Source: CAYMKL01 sp964390805 | Lineage (GTDB): Bacteria; Chloroflexota; Anaerolineae; VGOG01 | NCBI GenBank assembly: GCA_964390805.1 | Contig: CAYMKL010000075.1 | Location: forward strand, 1 to 34,929 | Direction of reading: 5' to 3' | DNA length: 34,929 nt | Part shown: positions 31,133 to 34,929 of the stretch, piece by piece | Layout: every line of letters starts with the position of its first letter | Position numbering within the stretch: the first letter of the stretch is position 1 | The notes under the pieces: generated by a model | What the model saw: only the letters and a program-made list of their open reading frames with translations | Told to the model about the DNA's origin: nothing | The model's database searches: none | Made by a program: the position numbers and the translations under genes

Positions 31133-31972
31133 CTATATCTCTTCGACGGTCAATGGCCGAGGTTGCTTGCCATCTATTTCAGTAAAGCCATATTCTTGCG
31201 CGAGTGCCGCAGCAACGAGTACTCGACCAGACTTTTGCATTATGTCTGAGTCTGAAGCGAGCGCCGCAACGGCCCGCCCAATAAACTGTGGCGACTCCGA
31301 ATTGGATAAGTCGAAATACTCGGCCGCTTTCATCACCGACTCGGTGCGCACTAGACCTGGGTAAAGGGAGACTACAGCGATATTGTGCTCGCGCAATTCG
31401 TATGCCATACAAGTCGCCATACGGTCCGAAGCAGCTTTGGCAACGCCATAGGCAACCCCCTTGTCATCTCGTCGGGCCACGAAGAACGAGATGTTGACAA
31501 TCAGACCTGTACGTTGGGCTATCATTGGCGGGGCAGCGAGGACACTGGCAACATAGTAGGCGCGAACTCCCGCTTGAAACATAGCATCCCAACGCGAGGT
31601 GGGAACAGTCCAGAATCCCGTCTCTTTCCAGAATTCCGTCCCATTGTTAAAGTGTTCATAGCCGCCCCACACGTTATTGACTAGAATATCCAACCGGTCT
31701 TGCTCCGCACGGATACGTCGAAATACCGCTTCAACTTCTTGGTCAATACGGTGATCGCACTGGACAGCGATACATTCACCTCCCAGTTGCGTCACCTCAT
31801 CAGCCGTTTGATGAATTGTGCCGGGAAGGGCAACAGCGGCTTTACCTTCTTCTACTGTTCTGCCTGTGATATAGACAGTTGCGCCAGCTTCACCTAAGCC
31901 AAGGGCAATGCCTTTGCCGATTCCGCGACTCGCTCCAGTTACAAGGGCAACTTTACCAACAAGGGATTTCAC
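31133..31972 (-). CDS. Short-chain dehydrogenase/reductase
   Basis: A 279-residue NAD(P)-dependent oxidoreductase. The Rossmann nucleotide motif TGASRGIGKG is at 13-22, NNVWGG replaces the usual NNAG, the catalytic Ser is in NISFF and the pair Tyr/Lys in YGVAK. The variant NNVWGG and the overall pattern resemble the DHRS1-like subgroup. The substrate is unknown. GTG start at 31972 with GAGGAG upstream; it lies 17 bases after the nitrilase gene, so it is probably in the FdrA operon. Confidence 0.92.
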   Translation of the reverse strand: MKSLVGKVALVTGASRGIGKGIALGLGEAGATVYITGRTVEEGKAAVALPGTIHQTADEVTQLGGECIAVQCDHRIDQEVEAVFRRIRAEQDRLDILVNNVWGGYEHFNNGTEFWKETGFWTVPTSRWDAMFQAGVRAYYVASVLAAPPMIAQRTGLIVNISFFVARRDDKGVAYGVAKAASDRMATCMAYELREHNIAVVSLYPGLVRTESVMKAAEYFDLSNSESPQFIGRAVAALASDSDIMQKSGRVLVAAALAQEYGFTEIDGKQPRPLTVEEI

Positions 31973-31989
31973 CGCCTAGCTCTCCTCGC

Positions 31990-32889
31990 CTAGTCCGGCT
32001 CTCCGCCCCGCGGAATGCGTTTCCCAGGCTCAAACCGTGAGCGAGCTTCTTTGAGAATCTCCTCGTAAAGCTCCAGGTTGCGATCCTCCAGGTGGTCGAA
32101 GATTTGCGGGCTCTTGCTGCCCCAGGTCACGTAGCGCAGCGGGTCGGGATCGAGCTTGGCAGCGATGATCTCCTCGCCGCCCCGGGCCTGGGCCAACCGC
32201 CAGGCGATGGGGTTGACGATCATGCTGTGGCCAAAGTAATAGTTGTCGCCGGCGTCCGGCCCCACCGAATTGGTGGCCACTACGTACACATGGTTGTCAT
32301 AAGCGCGGGCAGCGTTGGTGATGTGCCAGATGTCGAAGCTGCGCAGCAGAGCCGATGGCCGCACGATGATCTCGGCGCCCTTCACTGCCAGCAGGCGCGA
32401 AAGCTCCGGGAAGTCGCCGTCGTAGCATAAGATCATGCCGAGGTTGCCCAGGGCGGTCCCGTACACGTCGGCGCGGTTGCCGACCGTCACCCAGCCGCCG
32501 CAATCGCACCGTTCCAGCGGGAAGGGGTGGGTCTTGTCGTAGATGCCGATGATCTCCCCGTCCGGCCCGATGAGTATGGCCGAGTTGTAGATCACCCCTC
32601 GCTCTGGCCCGCGCCGGTAGGACGGCCAGACCACGTGCACGCCCAGCGACTTGGCCACGGCCTGGACGTCGCGGGTGATGTGGCCGGGGGCGTCGTCCAC
32701 CAGGTCCCACAGCTCATCCGCGTCCAGGCCGGTCACGAAGCTGGTGGTCACCGTCTCCGGGAAGACCACCAGTTCGGCCTCGTATTCGGCGACCGCCTTT
32801 TCCAGCCAGGCGATTCCTTTGTCCACGTTGGCCTGCACGTCGTTGGGCGTGACGGCGATTTGCACACAGGCAGCGATGAATTCTTTCAT
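31990..32889 (-). CDS. Carbon-nitrogen hydrolase (nitrilase superfamily)
   Basis: A 299-residue amidase or nitrilase with the catalytic triad E45 (FPETV), K119 (YDKTHPF) and C155 (ILCYDGDFPE). It would hydrolyse a small amide, N-carbamoyl compound or nitrile in the cytoplasm. The motif TWGSKSPQIFDHL is near the C-terminus. The frame extends to 32955, but ATG at 32889 is preferred: it has GAGAGGA upstream, starts with the family's MKEFIAACVQIA, and avoids overlap with the MoaD-like gene. Its place beside FdrA suggests a role in using a nitrogenous compound. Confidence 0.9.
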   Translation of the reverse strand: MKEFIAACVQIAVTPNDVQANVDKGIAWLEKAVAEYEAELVVFPETVTTSFVTGLDADELWDLVDDAPGHITRDVQAVAKSLGVHVVWPSYRRGPERGVIYNSAILIGPDGEIIGIYDKTHPFPLERCDCGGWVTVGNRADVYGTALGNLGMILCYDGDFPELSRLLAVKGAEIIVRPSALLRSFDIWHITNAARAYDNHVYVVATNSVGPDAGDNYYFGHSMIVNPIAWRLAQARGGEEIIAAKLDPDPLRYVTWGSKSPQIFDHLEDRNLELYEEILKEARSRFEPGKRIPRGGEPD

Positions 32890-32914
32890 GATGTATCCTC
32901 TCTTGGGACTAATC

Positions 32915-33160
32915 TTACCCTCCGCTGAAGGTAGGGTAGAGGTGTAATTCTTCACCGTCCTTCAAAGGCTGATCCAACGGTACGCTCGCACCACCGACTA
33001 GGGTGAGGCAAGCGCGAGGGTCGAGCAGGGGGGATGTCTCGCGGACGATCTCGATCACCTCGGCTACGTTGGTCCCGTCAGGCAAAGTCAATTCGATCAG
33101 ACCGTCGGGATCGTCAACCCCGACCTTGAGCCAGCCGTACAGTTTGACTCGAACCTGCAT
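32915..33160 (-). CDS. MoaD/ThiS-family sulfur-carrier-like protein
   Basis: An 81-residue ubiquitin-like protein ending in FSGG, the diglycine that is adenylated and thiocarboxylated in sulfur carriers. The beta-grasp pattern is clear: VRVKLYGWLKV, LPDGTNVAEVIEIV, LDQPLKDGEELHLYPTFSGG. ATG at 33160, seven bases after FdrA. No activating E1-like enzyme or molybdopterin gene is in the window, so the partner must be encoded elsewhere or in the part of the operon off to the right. Confidence 0.85.
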   Translation of the reverse strand: MQVRVKLYGWLKVGVDDPDGLIELTLPDGTNVAEVIEIVRETSPLLDPRACLTLVGGASVPLDQPLKDGEELHLYPTFSGG

Positions 33161-33167
33161 TTCGTCT

Positions 33168-34904
33168 CTACCTCATTCGCTCCAGGATAGCCATCAGCCT
33201 CTCGTTGCCCCCAGCCGGAGGCTGCCAGTCCACCTGAATCACCGGCGCGCTCTGGGCCATCAGGCTTTCCGTGAAGGACTCTAGGCCGACGTTGATGGCG
33301 GCCAGGGGTTTATGTAGCACGGAGAGGTCTACGGGGGTTGGATATTGGATATTGGATATTGGAGACTTGTACTGAGCCTGATCGAAGTATTGGAGGAGGC
33401 GGCCGACGTAGCGGATGGCCGCTTCGTTGCTGGTTTCTACGCTTGCCCCTGCTGCTTTAAGTTGCCGCACCTGGGAGTCAAAATCCTGTGGGTCCTCGTC
33501 GGTGCCGACCACGACGGCGACCACCTCCAGGTATCGCCCGGCTCCTTCTGCTTGCGCACGGGCGCTGGCGATAGCGGGGGCCAACTCGCTGGCCGGGTCG
33601 GGGTGAGCGCCGTAGCCCAACACCACGTCCAGCAGAATCACAGCGACCTCCGGATCGCCAGCTTCTTGCTGTAACCGTCGGATGCGAAGGTCGTTGTCCA
33701 GCATGGGATGCAGGCGACCCACGGTGAATTCGTCCTCGCCCAGGTCAACGATGGTGTGGGCCTGGCTGACCAGCGAGTTCGCCAGACGGTAATCCTTGTC
33801 CAGCGGGGCGTTGGAGTAGACTGCCGGCAGATAGTCTTGCAGGATTAGCAGAGCTTCGTAAGCCAGGGTGCCGCCGGAGAAGAGGCCGCGCAGATAGCGT
33901 TGTCCTGTCGCGAAACGGGCCAGGTCTAGCGGGGATTCTACATCGGGTGCCGCGGCGGCCAACTGCACGGCCAGTTCTGCGGCTTCGTCGAGGGTGGTGG
34001 CGAAGTGTAAGCGGCAGCCGTTGTCCACCTGGCGGGCTGAGGGGGAGTAGCCGATGAAATCCACCACCACTGGCTTGCCTGCCGACCGCGCGACTCGTAG
34101 CACCTCATCGGCCACTTGAGGTGATGGCGGCTTGGAAATGAGCACCATGACTTGGGTTTCGGGGTCACGGCTGAGGAGGTCGAGCCCCTGGCGGGCCGTC
34201 ACCGCCCCGACAGCCTCAGAAAGATCGCGCCCGCCGGTGCCCAGGCCGTGGGTGATGCCGCTCCCCAACTGGTGGATGCGGGAGGTCACCTGCTGCAATC
34301 CTGTTCCTGCGGCGGCAACCACCCCAATCGGCCCGCGGCGCACCCCGTTGGCAAAGCCCAGGCCCACCCCGTTGACGATGGCCGTGCCGCAGTCGGGCCC
34401 CATGACCAGCAGGCCCTTTTCGGCTGCCAGTTGCTTGAGGGCAACCTCGTCATCCAGGGAGACGTTGTCGCTGTAGAGGAACACGTTCTTGCCCAGGCGC
34501 AGCGCCTGGCGGGCCACGCCGGCGGCGTAGCGCCCCGGAACCGAGACCAGCACCCACTGGGCATCGGGCATCATCTGAGCCGCCGATTCGAGGCTCTTGG
34601 GGCGATATTCTTGCTCAATGCCCTTCCGTCGCTTGGTGAGGAGTTCATCCACCTGGCTCAGTGCAGCCTGGACTGCGGCGTCGTCCTCGGCGCGGACCAC
34701 GATGACTAGGTCGTCGGCCACGGCTGCCTGGACTTCCGGCGCCAGTAGGCCGCTCTGGCCGAGGACGGCTTTGTTGGCGTCGGTCCCCATCACTACGCCC
34801 GCGTCGAGGACGCCAGGCAGGGTGGCCAGGGAGCGCTGCAATTGCATGAGAACTACGGAGTCGTAGTAGGCGCCGCGTCGAACTTCCACTCGTACAGCCA
34901 TCAT
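33168..34904 (-). CDS. FdrA-family acyl-CoA synthetase-like protein
   Basis: A 578-residue protein of the FdrA family, related to succinyl-CoA synthetase subunits. The N-terminal RRGAYYDSVVLMQLQ is followed by a CoA-binding domain (SVPGRYAAGVARQAL, then LLVMGPDCGTAI and GVVAAAGTGLQQV) and a ligase-like second half (RYLRGLFSGGTLAYEALL, then LDVVLGYGAHPDP). In E. coli FdrA acts with other proteins in oxamate carbamoyltransfer during allantoin breakdown. ATG at 34904 follows GGAGG; the earlier TTG at 34916 lies in front of that site. A 7-bp tandem repeat falls at about codons 514-523. It appears to lead the operon. Confidence 0.9.
   Translation of the reverse strand: MMAVRVEVRRGAYYDSVVLMQLQRSLATLPGVLDAGVVMGTDANKAVLGQSGLLAPEVQAAVADDLVIVVRAEDDAAVQAALSQVDELLTKRRKGIEQEYRPKSLESAAQMMPDAQWVLVSVPGRYAAGVARQALRLGKNVFLYSDNVSLDDEVALKQLAAEKGLLVMGPDCGTAIVNGVGLGFANGVRRGPIGVVAAAGTGLQQVTSRIHQLGSGITHGLGTGGRDLSEAVGAVTARQGLDLLSRDPETQVMVLISKPPSPQVADEVLRVARSAGKPVVVDFIGYSPSARQVDNGCRLHFATTLDEAAELAVQLAAAAPDVESPLDLARFATGQRYLRGLFSGGTLAYEALLILQDYLPAVYSNAPLDKDYRLANSLVSQAHTIVDLGEDEFTVGRLHPMLDNDLRIRRLQQEAGDPEVAVILLDVVLGYGAHPDPASELAPAIASARAQAEGAGRYLEVVAVVVGTDEDPQDFDSQVRQLKAAGASVETSNEAAIRYVGRLLQYFDQAQYKSPISNIQYPTPVDLSVLHKPLAAINVGLESFTESLMAQSAPVIQVDWQPPAGGNERLMAILERMR
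33338..33363. repeat. 7-bp tandem repeat within the FdrA gene
   Basis: TTGGATA occurs three times in a row followed by TTGGA. Seven is not a multiple of three, so a change in copy number shifts the reading frame. Confidence 0.85.
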
Positions 34905-34929
34905 AGCTACCTCCAAAGTGTTTAGGTGT

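Noticed and set aside
1..34929. tRNA, rRNA or CRISPR array
   Set aside because: No cloverleaf-like, rRNA-like or regularly spaced repeat pattern was found by eye on either strand; a covariance-model scan was not possible.

Overview
The window is bacterial chromosomal DNA of moderate-to-high GC with almost every gene on the minus strand; only a DEAD-box helicase is clearly on the plus strand. Gene content (NotI-type restriction-modification, FdrA-type acyl-CoA synthetase, penicillin-acylase-family hydrolase, many small environmental families) and the noncoding repeats (degenerate CACGAAGG-type tracts, dispersed palindromes, a MITE-like insertion) resemble genomes of uncultured Chloroflexota (Anaerolineae-like). 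That placement is inference from style, not a marker gene. No rRNA, tRNA, CRISPR array or replication origin was recognised.

Layout from left to right, although transcription mostly runs right to left. 1-317: a small PBECR/RelE-like nuclease candidate with the first codons of an overlapping partner. 318-843: repeat-rich noncoding DNA. 844-1650: TatD-type hydrolase. 1758-6822: a tight group of m6A/m4C-type DNA methyltransferase, NotI-family restriction enzyme and a two-gene ABC-2 exporter. 6993-9854: MFS transporter, sugar-phosphate isomerase-like TIM barrel and YdeI-family protein. 9855-10326: a divergent control region with a hairpin, a promoter-bearing repeat, a perfect sigma70 promoter and a leader terminator. 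10327-11550: the RhlE-like helicase. 11567-14095: a run of small genes (LamG/DUF1080-like, winged helix, TfoX-N, VOC) ending in a truncated gene remnant. 14269-18840: DUF4185 lipoprotein, penicillin acylase-family enzyme, and an isoprenylcysteine methyltransferase-like gene broken by one in-frame amber codon.

18898-28462 is a long co-directional series with overlaps and short gaps. In transcription order: M28 and M20 peptidases, a 26-residue ORF, a C-GCAxxG-C-C protein, a GNAT acetyltransferase, a DUF3795 gene broken by TAA, a pentapeptide protein, an LspA-like membrane protein, an MBL-fold hydrolase, a deaminase, a SAM methyltransferase and an iron-sulfur L-serine dehydratase. The C-GCAxxG-C-C gene has an in-frame TGA exactly where the first family cysteine should be, followed at proper distance by a perfect 8-bp hairpin with a GU-starting loop. 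I read it as a selenoprotein, which is the best finding in the window.

28463-31132 is accessory DNA: a 140-bp MITE-like element with 13-bp flanking duplications, Nudix and DUF4037 genes, an integron-cassette-like unit around an unknown 165-residue ORF, and a 37-bp duplicated nitrilase fragment. 31133-34904 carries FdrA, a MoaD/ThiS-like sulfur carrier, a nitrilase-family amidohydrolase and an SDR oxidoreductase in one co-directional group. The FdrA gene contains a 7-bp tandem repeat inside its reading frame.
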